From: JAXGTD01 sp040775095
GTDB taxonomy: Bacteria > Pseudomonadota > Gammaproteobacteria > Chromatiales > Chromatiaceae
Reading direction: 5' to 3'
Assembly: GCA_040775095.1 (NCBI GenBank)
Contig: JAXGTD010000012.1
Location: 1 to 50,885, forward strand
Length of the DNA stretch: 50,885 nt
The translations under genes and the position numbers were made by a program. The notes under the pieces are model-generated. The model was not told the origin of the DNA. It did not search any database and saw only the letters and a list, made by a program, of their open reading frames with translations. Below, one piece after another: positions 25,747-36,268 of this stretch; position 1 is the first letter of the stretch; each line of letters starts with the position of its first letter.

Positions 25747-26247
25747 TCAGCCCAGGGCCGCAAGCGCCGCATCATAGTCGGGCTCCTGGGTGATCTCGGG
25801 CACCAGCTCGGTATGGATCACTCGATTGTTCTCATCGAGCACGACCACCGCGCGGGCGGTGATGCCGGCCAGGGGGCCGTCATCGATCAGCACGCCGTAA
25901 TCCTTGCCGAAGTTGCGCGAGCGCATCATCGACAGGGTATGGACGTTCTGCAGACCCTCCGTGGAGCAGAATCGGCCAGCGGCGAACGGCAGGTCGGCCG
26001 ATACCACCAGACAAACCGCATCAGCGCGGCCGGCGAACGATGCATTGAACTTGCGCGTCGAGGTCGCGCAGACGTCGGTGTCCAGGCTCGGCACGATGTT
26101 CAGGAGCTTCTTCTTGCCGGCGAAGTCGGCCAGGGACTTGTCTGCCAGATCGGTATTGACGAGCCGGAAGTCGGGCGCCTCACTGCCGATAGCGGGGAGG
26201 TCACCGGCGAGGGCGACTGGGCTGCCTTTGAGTGCGGTATGGGCCAT
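25747..26247 (-). CDS. tpx: Thiol peroxidase (atypical 2-Cys peroxiredoxin)
   Basis: 166 residues from the ATG at 26247, with GGAGAGA just upstream. Peroxidatic Cys60 lies in SLDTDVCATSTRKFN and resolving Cys94 in AAGRFCSTEGLQN, matching the two Cys of E. coli Tpx (61 and 95) almost exactly. It reduces peroxides using thioredoxin, and family members prefer alkyl hydroperoxides. It sits between gcvPA (134 bp) and gcvPB (191 bp), all on the minus strand, and may be co-transcribed with them. Confidence 0.94.
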   Translation of the reverse strand: MAHTALKGSPVALAGDLPAIGSEAPDFRLVNTDLADKSLADFAGKKKLLNIVPSLDTDVCATSTRKFNASFAGRADAVCLVVSADLPFAAGRFCSTEGLQNVHTLSMMRSRNFGKDYGVLIDDGPLAGITARAVVVLDENNRVIHTELVPEITQEPDYDAALAALG

Positions 26248-26381
26248 GGGGTCTCTCCGGTTGGTGGGTCGGGTGAAAACAGGGGACGCATGCATCTCCA
26301 GGTGCGACCCCATCGTTGCAAGCGGCCATCTGGCTGGTTGGGCCCGCTCGGCGCTGGCGGCCTTGCGTTGGCGCCAGCGAC

Positions 26382-27779
26382 TCAGAGCTCTGGCTCGATC
26401 GGGCATCCGGCCCGTGTGCTGTCGGCGATTGCGTGCGCCAGCGTGGTTGCGAACAGGTCGATGTCCCCCTCGGTGCGCATCTCCGTGGCACAGACCAGGA
26501 CGCCGGGGTCGAGCTCCGGGTACTCGCTGCCAAGATCGAAACCGCCGAGGATGTTCCGTGCGGCGAGAGATCGCAAGACATCGGCCGTCGGCGCCGGCAG
26601 GCGCAGGGCCTGTTCGTGGAAAACCGGGCGGTCGAATAATGGCGCAACGCCTGGGATCTCGCACAGTTTTTGGGCCAAACGGCGGGTGTTGGCATGACAG
26701 GCGGCGGCGACACGCTCGAGACCCTCGGCGCCGAGGATCGCCATGTGGATCGTGGCGGCAGTGACCAGGAGGCCTTGATTGGTGCAAATGTTCGAGGTGG
26801 CCTTGGAGCGGCGGATGTGCTGCTCACGCGCCTGCAGGGTCAACGTATAGCCGACATTGCCATCCAGGTCGAGCGTCTTGCCCACGATTCTCCCGGGGAG
26901 TTGTCGGACATGGGCCTGCTTGCAGCACAAAAAGCCCAGATAGGGACCGCCTGACGCGAGCGGGATGCCGAGGGGCTGCCCCTCGCCGCAGGCGATGTCG
27001 GCGCCGGTTCCGCCCCAGTCACCGGGTGGCGCGATCAGGGCCAGCGCGACCGGGTTGACGACGCCGACCACGAGCGCATCGCGGGCATGCGCCCAGTCCG
27101 TGAGGATATCGACATCTTCGAGCACGCCGAAGAAGTTGGGCTGTGGGATCACGAGGGCCGCGAAGGGGTCGGTCGCGACGGCCTCCAGTTGTTCGATCGA
27201 TGTGTGTCCGCCGGCGTGGTCGAACGGGACCTCGACGAGCTCAATGCCCTGGTTTCGGACAATGCTCTGCACGGTGCGCCGATAAAAGGGGTGGACGCCC
27301 CGGGGCATCAACACGCGCTTGACACTGACCCGGCGATTGGCCCTGACGGCCATCAGCACGGCCTCGGCCAGTGCCGAGCCGCCGTCGTAGAGCGACGCGT
27401 TGGAGACGTCCATGCCCGTCAACGCGGTCATCATGGATTGGAACTCGTAGAGCACCTGCAACGTCCCCTGGCTGGCCTCGGCCTGGTATGGGGTATAGGC
27501 GCTGTAGAACTCCCCGCGGGTGGTCAGCTGCCACACCGCGGCCGGGATGTGGTGCTCGTAGGCGCCGGCGCCGATGAAACACTGCGCCTGGCCGTCGTCA
27601 TGGGCGCGCGCCTGCATCAGCCGGCCGATCTCCATCTCCGAGATGCCGGCAGGGATGCCGTCGAGCTGGCCTGCACGCAGCGCGTCCGGGATCTCGTCGA
27701 ACAGCTCGTCGATCGTGTCGACGCCGACCGTCGCGAGCATGGCCGAAACGTCTTCCGCGGTGTGAGGAATGAAGGGCAT
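26382..27779 (-). CDS. gcvPA: Glycine dehydrogenase (decarboxylating) subunit 1 (P-protein, N-terminal half)
   Basis: 465 residues starting MPFIPHTAEDVSAMLATVGV, which is the canonical start. Family blocks include FIGAGAYEHHIPAAVWQLTTRGEFYSAYTPYQAE, EFQSMMTALTGMDVSNASLYDG and ALIAPPGDWGGTGADIACGEGQPLG. It pairs with GcvPB to make the active P-protein. It follows gcvH (188-bp gap) and precedes tpx. Confidence 0.95.
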   Translation of the reverse strand: MPFIPHTAEDVSAMLATVGVDTIDELFDEIPDALRAGQLDGIPAGISEMEIGRLMQARAHDDGQAQCFIGAGAYEHHIPAAVWQLTTRGEFYSAYTPYQAEASQGTLQVLYEFQSMMTALTGMDVSNASLYDGGSALAEAVLMAVRANRRVSVKRVLMPRGVHPFYRRTVQSIVRNQGIELVEVPFDHAGGHTSIEQLEAVATDPFAALVIPQPNFFGVLEDVDILTDWAHARDALVVGVVNPVALALIAPPGDWGGTGADIACGEGQPLGIPLASGGPYLGFLCCKQAHVRQLPGRIVGKTLDLDGNVGYTLTLQAREQHIRRSKATSNICTNQGLLVTAATIHMAILGAEGLERVAAACHANTRRLAQKLCEIPGVAPLFDRPVFHEQALRLPAPTADVLRSLAARNILGGFDLGSEYPELDPGVLVCATEMRTEGDIDLFATTLAHAIADSTRAGCPIEPEL

Positions 27780-27967
27780 CGGATATCCCGAGGTTCGGTT
27801 GCCTGATTGTTGCGTCCTGTCGGCAGGACGCCGCCTGCCATCGCGCCGCGGGCGGACCCGATCTCTTTAACCGGCCGGCCAAACGCGACGCCCGGCGACC
27901 GGCCGGCATGTGAAAATGACCCGGACCGCGCCGCGGGCCCGCGACGTGGCTCGCCCCGCGGGGCCCG

Positions 27968-28360
27968 TCAGGCCTCGGCGTCGAGCGCCGCCTGGTAGCC
28001 AGCGGCGTCGAGCAGGCTCTCCAGCGCGCCGTCGCCAGCGACCTTCAGCTGGAAGATCCATCCCTCGCCGTAGGGATCGCTGTTGATCGTCTCGGGGGCG
28101 TCCGCCAAGGCATCGTTCACGGCGGTCACCACGCCGGCCACCGGGCTATAGATATCGGACGCGGCCTTCACGGATTCAACCACGGCGCATGCCTCCTTGG
28201 CAGAGACCTCTCTGCCCACCTCCGGCAGCTCGACGAACACGAGATCACCGAGGGCCTCTTGGGCATGGTCGCTGATGCCGATGGTGACGGTGCCGTCGGC
28301 GTTGTTCCTGATCCACTCATGGCTGTCACTGTATCGGAGGTCCGCGGGTATGTTGCTCAT
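27968..28360 (-). CDS. gcvH: Glycine cleavage system H protein
   Basis: 130 residues from the ATG at 28360, preceded by CGGAGAA. The lipoyl lysine is K65 in AVVESVKAASDIYSP. It shuttles the aminomethyl group between P-, T- and L-proteins. The 345-bp gap to gcvT contains no supported gene. Confidence 0.96.
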   Translation of the reverse strand: MSNIPADLRYSDSHEWIRNNADGTVTIGISDHAQEALGDLVFVELPEVGREVSAKEACAVVESVKAASDIYSPVAGVVTAVNDALADAPETINSDPYGEGWIFQLKVAGDGALESLLDAAGYQAALDAEA

Positions 28361-28705
28361 TGTGTTCTCCGGGGGCTTTCGGGGGATAGAGATCCTGCGC
28401 ACATGGGTTTTTCGGTCAGTGAGGTGCGTCGCTCCTGCCCGAGATCAAGGCGCGGCGACGGGCGAGGGCGAATTGGATCGCGAGGGGTCGAACGCCACGA
28501 TCGGGTGCGAGAGGCGTGCATCGAAGCGGAAAATCCATGTGTGATGGGTACGGACCAGGCTGAACGGTTGGGCGCGGGTCGGTGCGGCGTGTTCTCGGCG
28601 CCAGCCACCCGGGACCGCCGCGGATGGGGCGATTGCGGTCGATTGGCCCCGATCCTCTGTGCTCATGGCGTTCGGTGTCGTCGAGCGGCGGTCTGCATCG
28701 CGGGA
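28361..28705. other. Gap of 345 bp between gcvT and gcvH
   Basis: No intact gene is supported. A 73-codon frame on the minus strand (28445-28666) starts with ATG but has no ribosome site and no recognisable sequence. It may hold a secondary promoter for gcvH. Confidence 0.35.
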
Positions 28706-29809
<1,104 letters not shown>

Positions 29810-30040
29810 CCGGTGCTCGCATGCTCGTGGGAGTGTGAATCGTCGGGGCAACCGCGCCGCGACGGCCGCGCCCGGCCAGGCTGCCGTTGGAGAGATTGGC
29901 CCGGCCCTCGCGGGTACGCCCGCGGCCGGGTCTTGGCCGGCCCTGGCGCGGAGCCAAACGCCCCGGCGCCCGACCCAAATTGGGGCTAATCCCTTGCAGC
30001 CGCGACTATAAACGCAGCCTTCGGGAATGCCAAGGAAGGC

Positions 30041-30586
30041 TCATTGCTCCTGCTTATGTCCGGGCATCAGCGGCTCGCCGCAGCGCCGGCACAGATAGCG
30101 CTGCCCGCGCGACACCCGATTGTGGCGAATGCTCGTCAGGCGGTGACTGCTGCACCCGCAGTGATAGGGGAACAGGCGCACCTGGCGCGCCTCGAGTCCG
30201 CTGACGTCGTAGCCGTGGCAACGATCGGGCCTGGCGCCAAACTGACGCATGATGTCCTGCCATTCCGGCCCATGCGGCCGAATGGTACGGCCGTAGAGTC
30301 GGTAGGCCACGTAATGGGCCGTCTCATGGGGTACGGTGCGTCTGAGGAAGTCGGCGCCGTGCCGAGTCAATAGTGCGCCGTTATAGCGGATGAGGCAGTG
30401 TCCGGCTCGGTCCACGCGAAACTGGCCCGCGCTTTGGCCGCGCAGATCAAAGCGAATCTCGGGCGCGTGCATGGCCGTTGACGTGGCGCGTGCGGCCTGC
30501 TCCAACAGCTTCAGTGTCAGCGCGCGGGCCTCGGTGGCTAGGCTGGTTGCACCCGCCGGGTGCGTCGGGGGCGGGCTCGGCGTCAT
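30041..30586 (-). CDS. SprT-like zinc metallopeptidase-fold protein
   Basis: 181 residues. The zinc motif HETAH (residues 87-91) in RRTVPHETAHYVAYRLYG and a C-terminal zinc ribbon (YHCGCSSHR ... LCRRCGE) identify the SprT/Spartan-like family. The central PHGPEWQDIMRQFG is also conserved. Bacterial SprT proteins are poorly understood; the eukaryotic relative Spartan degrades DNA-protein crosslinks. It is divergent from the rimP operon. Confidence 0.88.
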   Translation of the reverse strand: MTPSPPPTHPAGATSLATEARALTLKLLEQAARATSTAMHAPEIRFDLRGQSAGQFRVDRAGHCLIRYNGALLTRHGADFLRRTVPHETAHYVAYRLYGRTIRPHGPEWQDIMRQFGARPDRCHGYDVSGLEARQVRLFPYHCGCSSHRLTSIRHNRVSRGQRYLCRRCGEPLMPGHKQEQ

Positions 30587-30801
30587 GGCGTCCTGTCTCT
30601 CGCTGGGCGGTTTGGCTGGCGCCGTTGTCGGCGAGTCCTGGCCTCGCGGGGATGGGATCGGGCGGGCCTGGCCGGGAATTACACAGGTCCTCGCGGTCCG
30701 CTGTCCAGTTCCGTGCGGTGACCGGTTCCGGGACGGGCATGGACGCGCAAGGGTGCCCGCGCCCCGGCACCGGGTGTCGGCGGGGATGGCGCGTGATGCG
30801 C

Positions 30802-30830
30802 TTGCGTGGTCGCGGTCTTTGGACTAGACT
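30802..30830 (+). promoter_or_regulatory. Candidate promoter of the rimP-nusA-infB operon
   Basis: TTGCGT (30802-30807), a 17-bp spacer and TAGACT (30825-30830) form a good sigma-70-type promoter. Transcription would begin near 30837 and give a leader of about 150 nt that carries a small hairpin (CTGCAA / TTGCAG, 30853-30871) and two intrinsic terminators before rimP. Confidence 0.5.
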
Positions 30831-30884
30831 TCCAGCGCTTAGATATACGGCTCTGCAATCGTCCGTTGCAGCGCGCGAGGTACG

Positions 30885-30906
30885 CCCCGTTATCGGGGTT
30901 TTTTTT
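30885..30906 (+). terminator. Leader terminator 1 before rimP
   Basis: CCCCG-TTAT-CGGGG (30885-30898) followed by eight T (30899-30906). A textbook intrinsic terminator, although no plus-strand gene lies upstream of it. Confidence 0.85.
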
Positions 30907-30918
30907 GGTCACGAATCC

Positions 30919-30939
30919 TGGGCCTCTGGCCCATTTTTT
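30919..30939 (+). terminator. Leader terminator 2 before rimP
   Basis: TGGGCC-TCT-GGCCCA (30919-30933) followed by six T (30934-30939). It is only 12 bp past the first terminator and 50 bp before the rimP start. Tandem terminators inside a leader suggest premature termination control of the operon. Confidence 0.85.
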
Positions 30940-30989
30940 GTTTCTCGAAGCAACTTTCTCGACCCGAGCTGCAACCATTACCAACCCCG

Positions 30990-31448
30990 ATGCGTTCCGC
31001 CGATCCAAAGCTGACGGCGCTTGTGCGATCCGTCGTCGAGCCAATGGGCTACGAGCTCGTGGGCGTCGAGTACGCGCAGATGGGCCCGCGCTCGGCGGTC
31101 CTGCGGGTCTATATCGACCATGTCGAGGGCATCACCCTGGACGACTGTGCGGCCGTCAGCCACCAGCTCAGCGGTGTGCTCGACGTCGAGGATCCGCTGC
31201 CGGGCCACTACGACCTGGAGGTCTCGTCGCCGGGGCTCGATCGGCCGCTGTTCGACATCGAGCAGTTCCAGCGCTTTGTTGGCGCCCGTGTCCGGGTGCG
31301 GCTGGCGGTCAAGATCGGGGGGCGACGCAATTTCGAGGGTGTGCTGCGCGGGGCCGACGCCGACGGCGTGCGTCTGGAGATCGATGGCGAGGCGCACATA
31401 CTGCCGTTGGATCGCATCGACAGTGCACGTCTGGTGCCCGAATTCTGA
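30990..31448 (+). CDS. rimP: Ribosome maturation factor RimP
   Basis: 152 residues. Family blocks are YELVGVEYAQMG, LRVYIDHVEGITLDDCAAVSHQLSGVLDVEDPL and YDLEVSSPGLDRPL. It binds the 30S subunit and helps its assembly. First gene of the rimP-nusA-infB-rbfA-truB group, whose order matches that of other gammaproteobacteria. It is normally preceded by a tRNA-Met gene in enterobacteria; none is visible here. Confidence 0.95.
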   Translation: MRSADPKLTALVRSVVEPMGYELVGVEYAQMGPRSAVLRVYIDHVEGITLDDCAAVSHQLSGVLDVEDPLPGHYDLEVSSPGLDRPLFDIEQFQRFVGARVRVRLAVKIGGRRNFEGVLRGADADGVRLEIDGEAHILPLDRIDSARLVPEF

Positions 31449-31463
31449 CCGCGGGAATGACGC

Positions 31464-32966
31464 ATGAGTAAAGAGATCCTACTAGTCGTCGAGGCCGTCT
31501 CGAACGAAAAAGACGTACCCAGAGACATCATCTTCGAGGCGATGGAGGCAGCGCTCGCCTCGGCGACACGCAAGAAGCACGGCGGCGACATCGATGTGCG
31601 CGTGTCGATCAACCGCGTGTCAGGCGAATATGAGACCTATCGCCGCTGGGAGGTGGTCGAGGACCAGGACGGCGAGCCGCTCGAGGCCCCGGCGCGTCAG
31701 ATGACCCTGTCCGCCGCCCAGGAGCTGGACCCGACCCTCGAGCTGGGCGGCTTCATTGAGGAGCGGATCGAATCCGAGCTCTTCGGGCGCATCGCGGCGC
31801 AGACGGCCAAGCAGGTCATTGTGCAAAAGGTGCGCGAGGCCGAGCGCGCCAAGATCGTCGAGGCGTTCAAGGTGCGTGAGGGCGAGCTCATCACCGGCAT
31901 CGTGAAGAAGGCCGAGCGGGGCACCATCGTGCTCGATCTTGGCGGGAACGCCGAGGCGCTCGTGCCCCGCGACCAAGTCATCCCGCGCGAGTCGGTGCGC
32001 GCGGGCGACCGTCTGCGCGGCCTTCTCTACGAGGTCCGCGCCGAGCCCAAGGGGCCGCAGCTATTCATCAGCCGCACCGCCCCGGAGCTGCTGATCGAGC
32101 TGTTCAAGCTCGAGGTGCCCGAGGTCGGGGAGGGGACCGTCGAGATCTATGCGGCCGCCCGCGATCCGGGGCTGCGCGCCAAGATCGCGGTTCGCACCCG
32201 TGACCCGCGGATCGACCCGGTCGGCGCCTGCGTCGGTATGCGCGGCTCGCGGGTGCAGGCCGTCTCCAACGAGCTCAACGGCGAGCGTGTCGACATCATC
32301 CTGTGGGACGAGAATCCGGCCCAGTTCGTTATCAATGCGATGTCGCCGGCCGATGTGGTCTCGATTGTCATCGACGAGGACGCCGGCAGCATGGATGTCG
32401 CCGTGAAGGAGGAGAACCTGCCTCAGGCCATCGGCCGTAGCGGACAGAACGTGCGCCTGGCCGGCCAGCTCACTGGCTGGCAGCTCAACGTGATGAGCGA
32501 AGAGGACGCGGTGGCGAAGAGCGAGGAGGAGGGCCAGCGCATGGTCGAGGCCTTCATGGAGCAGTTGCAGATCGGCGAAGACATTGCTGCCGTGCTGGTC
32601 GAGGAGGGATTCACAACGGTCGATGAGGTCGCCTACGTTCCCGTCGCGGAGTTGCAGAGCATCGCGGAGCTCGATGACGCGCTGATCGAGCAGCTGCGCG
32701 AGCGGGCCAAAGACGCGTTGGTCACCCGGGCTATCGCCAATGAAGAGGACCTCGACGCGCAGCCCTCGGCGGACCTGCGGGCGATGGCGGGAATGGACGA
32801 GACCCTCGCCTTCGCCCTGGCGCGCAGAGGTGTCATCACCATGGAAGACCTCGCCGAGCAGTCGGTCGACGAGCTCATGGAGATCGACGGCATGGACGAG
32901 GACTGGGCGGCGCAATTGATCATGAAGGCCCGCGAGCCCTGGTTCGCCGAGTCGAAACCGGACTAG
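31464..32966 (+). CDS. nusA: Transcription termination/antitermination factor NusA
   Basis: 500 residues. N-terminal RNA polymerase-binding domain (KEILLVVEAVSNEKDVPRD), S1 domain around residues 135-200 (ITGIVKKAERGTIVLDLGG), KH domains (DPVGACVGMRGSRVQAVSNEL; LPQAIGRSGQNVRLAGQL), and two C-terminal helical acidic repeats (about residues 360-495) of the type found in gammaproteobacteria. NusA stimulates hairpin-dependent pausing and termination, so it could act on the terminators in its own leader. Confidence 0.97.
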   Translation: MSKEILLVVEAVSNEKDVPRDIIFEAMEAALASATRKKHGGDIDVRVSINRVSGEYETYRRWEVVEDQDGEPLEAPARQMTLSAAQELDPTLELGGFIEERIESELFGRIAAQTAKQVIVQKVREAERAKIVEAFKVREGELITGIVKKAERGTIVLDLGGNAEALVPRDQVIPRESVRAGDRLRGLLYEVRAEPKGPQLFISRTAPELLIELFKLEVPEVGEGTVEIYAAARDPGLRAKIAVRTRDPRIDPVGACVGMRGSRVQAVSNELNGERVDIILWDENPAQFVINAMSPADVVSIVIDEDAGSMDVAVKEENLPQAIGRSGQNVRLAGQLTGWQLNVMSEEDAVAKSEEEGQRMVEAFMEQLQIGEDIAAVLVEEGFTTVDEVAYVPVAELQSIAELDDALIEQLRERAKDALVTRAIANEEDLDAQPSADLRAMAGMDETLAFALARRGVITMEDLAEQSVDELMEIDGMDEDWAAQLIMKAREPWFAESKPD

Positions 32967-32981
32967 CTTGGAGAGGTGGAC

Positions 32982-35786
32982 ATGAGTAGCGATGTAACGG
33001 TTAAACAGCTCGCGACGACGGTCGGTATCCCGGTCGAGCGACTCCTCGCACAGCTTCACGAGGCGGGTATTGGCGCCAACGACGCCGAGACCATGATCAC
33101 CGAGCAGGAGAAGTTGAAACTGCTCGCCTGGTTGCGGCGCAGTCATGGTCGGCGGGAGGGCGAAACCGACAACGCGGCCGCCAGCCCCGATCGGGTGACG
33201 CTGCAGCGCAAGTCGCACACCGAGCTGCGTCAACAGGGTACGGCCGCGCGGCCCGCGGCGCCGACCGGTCGCCCGGCGGCGAGCCGCCCAGCGCCCCCGC
33301 AGCGCGCGGCCAAGACCGTGAGCGTCGAGGTCCGGCGCAAGCGCACCTACGTGAAGCGCGCCGAAGCGGACGTGACTGCTCCGGCGCGCCCGGTGCGGCG
33401 GCCCGAACCGGCGCCGCAGGGTGTCAGCAGTGCGCGCGGCAGACGGACCCTCGTCGATGATCAGCGCCGCCGCGCCGAGCTCGAAGCCAGGCGGGCGGAA
33501 GAGGATGCGCGTCGTCTGGCCGAGCGCGAGGAGCTCGAGCGCAAGGCCAAGGAGGACGAGGCCCGCCGTCGCGTCGAGGACGAAGAGCGCCGGAGGCTCG
33601 AAGAGGAGGCACGCGTGCTGCGTGAGCAGCAGGCCGCCAAGGAGGCTGCCGAGCGGATCGCCGAGGAGCCGGAGACGTCGGAGGAGCCGATCGCGGTTGG
33701 CGAGCCTGTGGCCGCCGCACCGAGCAAGCCGGGGCGTCCGGCTGGCGCCAAGCCCAAGGCCGGGGCTAAACCTTTCAAGCCAAAAGAAGAAGAGGACGAG
33801 GCGGCCCTGCCAAGGGGTGGCAAGAAGCTGCCGGAGCGCGAGGAAAAGGAGAAGATCATCAAGAAGGGCCCGCGCAAAGAGACGGCGCGTGCGCGCCCCT
33901 CCGACGCCGGCTACGAGGAAGAGGGTGGCGGCGTCATCACGCGCGCCGGGGCGCGGCGTCGACGCAAGGCGGGCAAGCCACAGCTGCAGGACAAGCACGG
34001 TTTTCAGCGGCCCACCGCGCCCGTGGTGCGCGAGGTCGAGATCCCGGAGTCCATCACGGTGGGCGAGCTTGCGGCGCGCATGTCGGTGAAGGCAGCCGAG
34101 GTGATCAAAGAGCTGTTCAAACAGGGCTTGATGGTTACGATCAACCAGGCACTGGATCGCGATACGGCGACCCTGCTCGTGGAGGAGATGGGCCACAAGG
34201 CGATCGAGGCGCAGACGCAGGACGCCGAGGACAATCTGCTGGCGTTCCTCGAGGCCGAGAATGAGCAGATCGAGCGTCTGCCGCGTCCGCCGGTCGTGAC
34301 CATCATGGGCCACGTCGACCACGGCAAGACCTCATTGCTGGACTACATCCGACGGACGAAGGTCGCGGCCGGTGAGGCGGGCGGCATCACGCAGCACATC
34401 GGTGCCTACCATGTCGAGACCGACAAGGGCACCATCTGTTTTCTCGATACCCCTGGCCATGCCGCCTTCTCGGCGATGCGGGCCCGTGGCGCCGAGGTCA
34501 CCGATCTGGTCATCCTGGTGGTCGCCGCCGATGACGGGGTCATGCCGCAAACGGTCGAGGCGATTCAGCACGCCCGGGCCTCGAAGGTGCCGCTCGTGGT
34601 TGCCGTGAACAAGATGGACAAGCCCGATGCCCATGCTGACCGGGTGATGCAGGAGCTCACGCAACATGAGGTGGTCGCGGAGGAATGGGGTGGCGACACC
34701 ATGTTGATCAGGGTGTCGGCCAAGACCGGCGAGGGTGTCGATGACCTGCTCGATGCGGTGCTGCTTCAGGCCGAGGTGTTGGAGCTCAAGGCCGCGGTCA
34801 CCGGCTCGGCCCATGGCGCGATCGTCGAGTCGAGCCTCGAGAAGGGGCGCGGTCCGGTGGCCACGGTGCTGGTGCAGTCGGGCACGCTGAGCGTGGGCGA
34901 CACCATCGTCAGCGGCGCGGAGTATGGCCGGGTGCGCGCGATGTTTGACGAGAACGGCCGGCCGGTGAAGAGTGCCGGTCCATCCATCTCGGTGCAGGTG
35001 CTTGGCTTGTCGGGTGCCCCGAATGCGGGCGACGATGTCATCGTCGTGGTCGACGAAAAGCGCGCCCGCGAGGTGGCGGAGCTGCGCCAGGATCGGGAGC
35101 GCCTGTCGAAGATCGAGGAACAACGCGGTGCGAGCCTCGATCAACTCTTCGTGCAGCTCAAATCCGGTGAGCAAAAGAGCGTTAACCTCATTCTCAAGGC
35201 CGACGTGCAGGGCAGTGTCGAGGCCCTCAGGGAGAGCCTGCTAAAGCTCTCCAACGACGAGGTCAAGGTGGTCGTCGTTGCATCGGGGGTTGGTGGCATT
35301 ACCGAGTCGGATGCGAACCTCGCGGTGACCTCCAATGCCATCCTCCTTGGCTTCAACGTCCGCGCGGACGCCGCGGCACGCCGTGTGGTCGAGGAGAAGG
35401 GTCTGGATCTGCGTTATTACTCGATCATCTACGAGCTGATCGACGACGTGAAGAAGGCCATCTCCGGCCTGCTCAGCCCGGTGGTCACCGAGGAGATCAT
35501 CGGGATGGCCCAGGTACGCGATGTGTTCCGTTCGTCGAAGTTCGGCGCCGTCGCCGGGTGCATGGTCACCGAGGGTTCCATCAAGCGCAACAATCCAATT
35601 CGCGTGCTGCGCGACAACGTGGTGGTCTTCGAAGGCTCGCTGGAGTCCCTGCGCCGGTTCAAGGACGACGTTGCGGAGGTCAAGGCGGGGATGGAATGCG
35701 GCATTGGTGTCAAGAATTACAACGACGTCAGGGCCGGAGACCAGATCGAGGTGTTCGAGCGCACCGAGCGGGCTCGGCAGTTGTGA
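32982..35786 (+). CDS. infB: Translation initiation factor IF-2
   Basis: 934 residues from the ATG at 32982, with GGAGAGG 6 nt upstream; a GTG two codons earlier is possible. An IF2_N segment (VTVKQLATTVGIPVERLL) opens the protein, then a long charged, Arg/Glu/Ala-rich region, a second IF2_N-like segment (ESITVGELAARMSVKAAEVI), the GTPase domain from about residue 440 (GHVDHGKTS, DTPGHAAF, NKMD), and the C-terminal domains that bind fMet-tRNA. IF-2 places initiator tRNA on the 30S subunit. Confidence 0.97.
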   Translation: MSSDVTVKQLATTVGIPVERLLAQLHEAGIGANDAETMITEQEKLKLLAWLRRSHGRREGETDNAAASPDRVTLQRKSHTELRQQGTAARPAAPTGRPAASRPAPPQRAAKTVSVEVRRKRTYVKRAEADVTAPARPVRRPEPAPQGVSSARGRRTLVDDQRRRAELEARRAEEDARRLAEREELERKAKEDEARRRVEDEERRRLEEEARVLREQQAAKEAAERIAEEPETSEEPIAVGEPVAAAPSKPGRPAGAKPKAGAKPFKPKEEEDEAALPRGGKKLPEREEKEKIIKKGPRKETARARPSDAGYEEEGGGVITRAGARRRRKAGKPQLQDKHGFQRPTAPVVREVEIPESITVGELAARMSVKAAEVIKELFKQGLMVTINQALDRDTATLLVEEMGHKAIEAQTQDAEDNLLAFLEAENEQIERLPRPPVVTIMGHVDHGKTSLLDYIRRTKVAAGEAGGITQHIGAYHVETDKGTICFLDTPGHAAFSAMRARGAEVTDLVILVVAADDGVMPQTVEAIQHARASKVPLVVAVNKMDKPDAHADRVMQELTQHEVVAEEWGGDTMLIRVSAKTGEGVDDLLDAVLLQAEVLELKAAVTGSAHGAIVESSLEKGRGPVATVLVQSGTLSVGDTIVSGAEYGRVRAMFDENGRPVKSAGPSISVQVLGLSGAPNAGDDVIVVVDEKRAREVAELRQDRERLSKIEEQRGASLDQLFVQLKSGEQKSVNLILKADVQGSVEALRESLLKLSNDEVKVVVVASGVGGITESDANLAVTSNAILLGFNVRADAAARRVVEEKGLDLRYYSIIYELIDDVKKAISGLLSPVVTEEIIGMAQVRDVFRSSKFGAVAGCMVTEGSIKRNNPIRVLRDNVVVFEGSLESLRRFKDDVAEVKAGMECGIGVKNYNDVRAGDQIEVFERTERARQL

Positions 35787-35838
35787 TGAGCCCGCCGCGC
35801 CGAGTCCATGAATCGGGGCCGCCAGCCGGGGTGCGCGC

Positions 35839-36246
35839 ATGAGTCGCGGCAATGCGCGTGAGTTCAATCGCAGCGAGCGGGTGGGCACGGATCTGTTGCG
35901 CGACCTGGCGCTCATCCTGCGGGCGGGGGTCAAGGATCCGCGGCTGGGCGATATCACGCTGCAGGAGATTCGCGTCAGCCGTGATCTGGCCCACGCCAAG
36001 GTCTTCTTCACCTGTTTCCCCATGGACGAGGGTGGCGAGGTCCAGGAGCGGCTGTTGAACGGTCGTCTGGCGGGATTTCTGCGCAGCGAGCTCTCACGCC
36101 GCTCACGGCTGCGCACGGTGCCCCAGCTGCACTTCGTGCACGATGTCTCAGTCCGCCACGGCGAGCAACTGTCCGCGCTGATCGACAAGGCCGTCGACGA
36201 CGACGCCCGCACGGCTGGCCCGCCCTCGACCGAAGCCGCTCAGTAG
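35839..36246 (+). CDS. rbfA: 30S ribosome-binding factor A
   Basis: 135 residues. The KH-like fold and ends are seen in FNRSERVGTDLLRDLALILR, VKDPRLGDITLQEIRVSRDLAHAKVFFT and RTVPQLHFVHDVSVRHGEQLSALIDKA. It binds 16S rRNA during late 30S assembly and in cold shock. The gap to infB is 52 bp, to truB 22 bp. Confidence 0.95.
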   Translation: MSRGNAREFNRSERVGTDLLRDLALILRAGVKDPRLGDITLQEIRVSRDLAHAKVFFTCFPMDEGGEVQERLLNGRLAGFLRSELSRRSRLRTVPQLHFVHDVSVRHGEQLSALIDKAVDDDARTAGPPSTEAAQ

Positions 36247-36268
36247 CCACACCCCCGGAACGATCAAT

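Noticed and set aside
28445..28666. A 73-residue protein between gcvT and gcvH
   Set aside because: It has an ATG but no ribosome site, an odd composition and no recognisable family; kept as a gap note only.
29810..30040. A glycine riboswitch upstream of gcvT
   Set aside because: The region has a GGAGAG and a CTCTCC-like element, but the conserved core sequences and the paired-aptamer layout are not seen in either strand.
30587..30884. A tRNA-Met gene before rimP as in enterobacteria
   Set aside because: No cloverleaf or T-loop sequence could be found in the region upstream of the leader terminators.
32061..34322. A 753-codon open frame antisense to nusA and infB, and similar long antisense frames opposite pnp, pyrG and other genes
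   Set aside because: They follow from GC-rich codon bias of the sense genes, have no ribosome sites or recognisable sequence, and the sense genes are certain.
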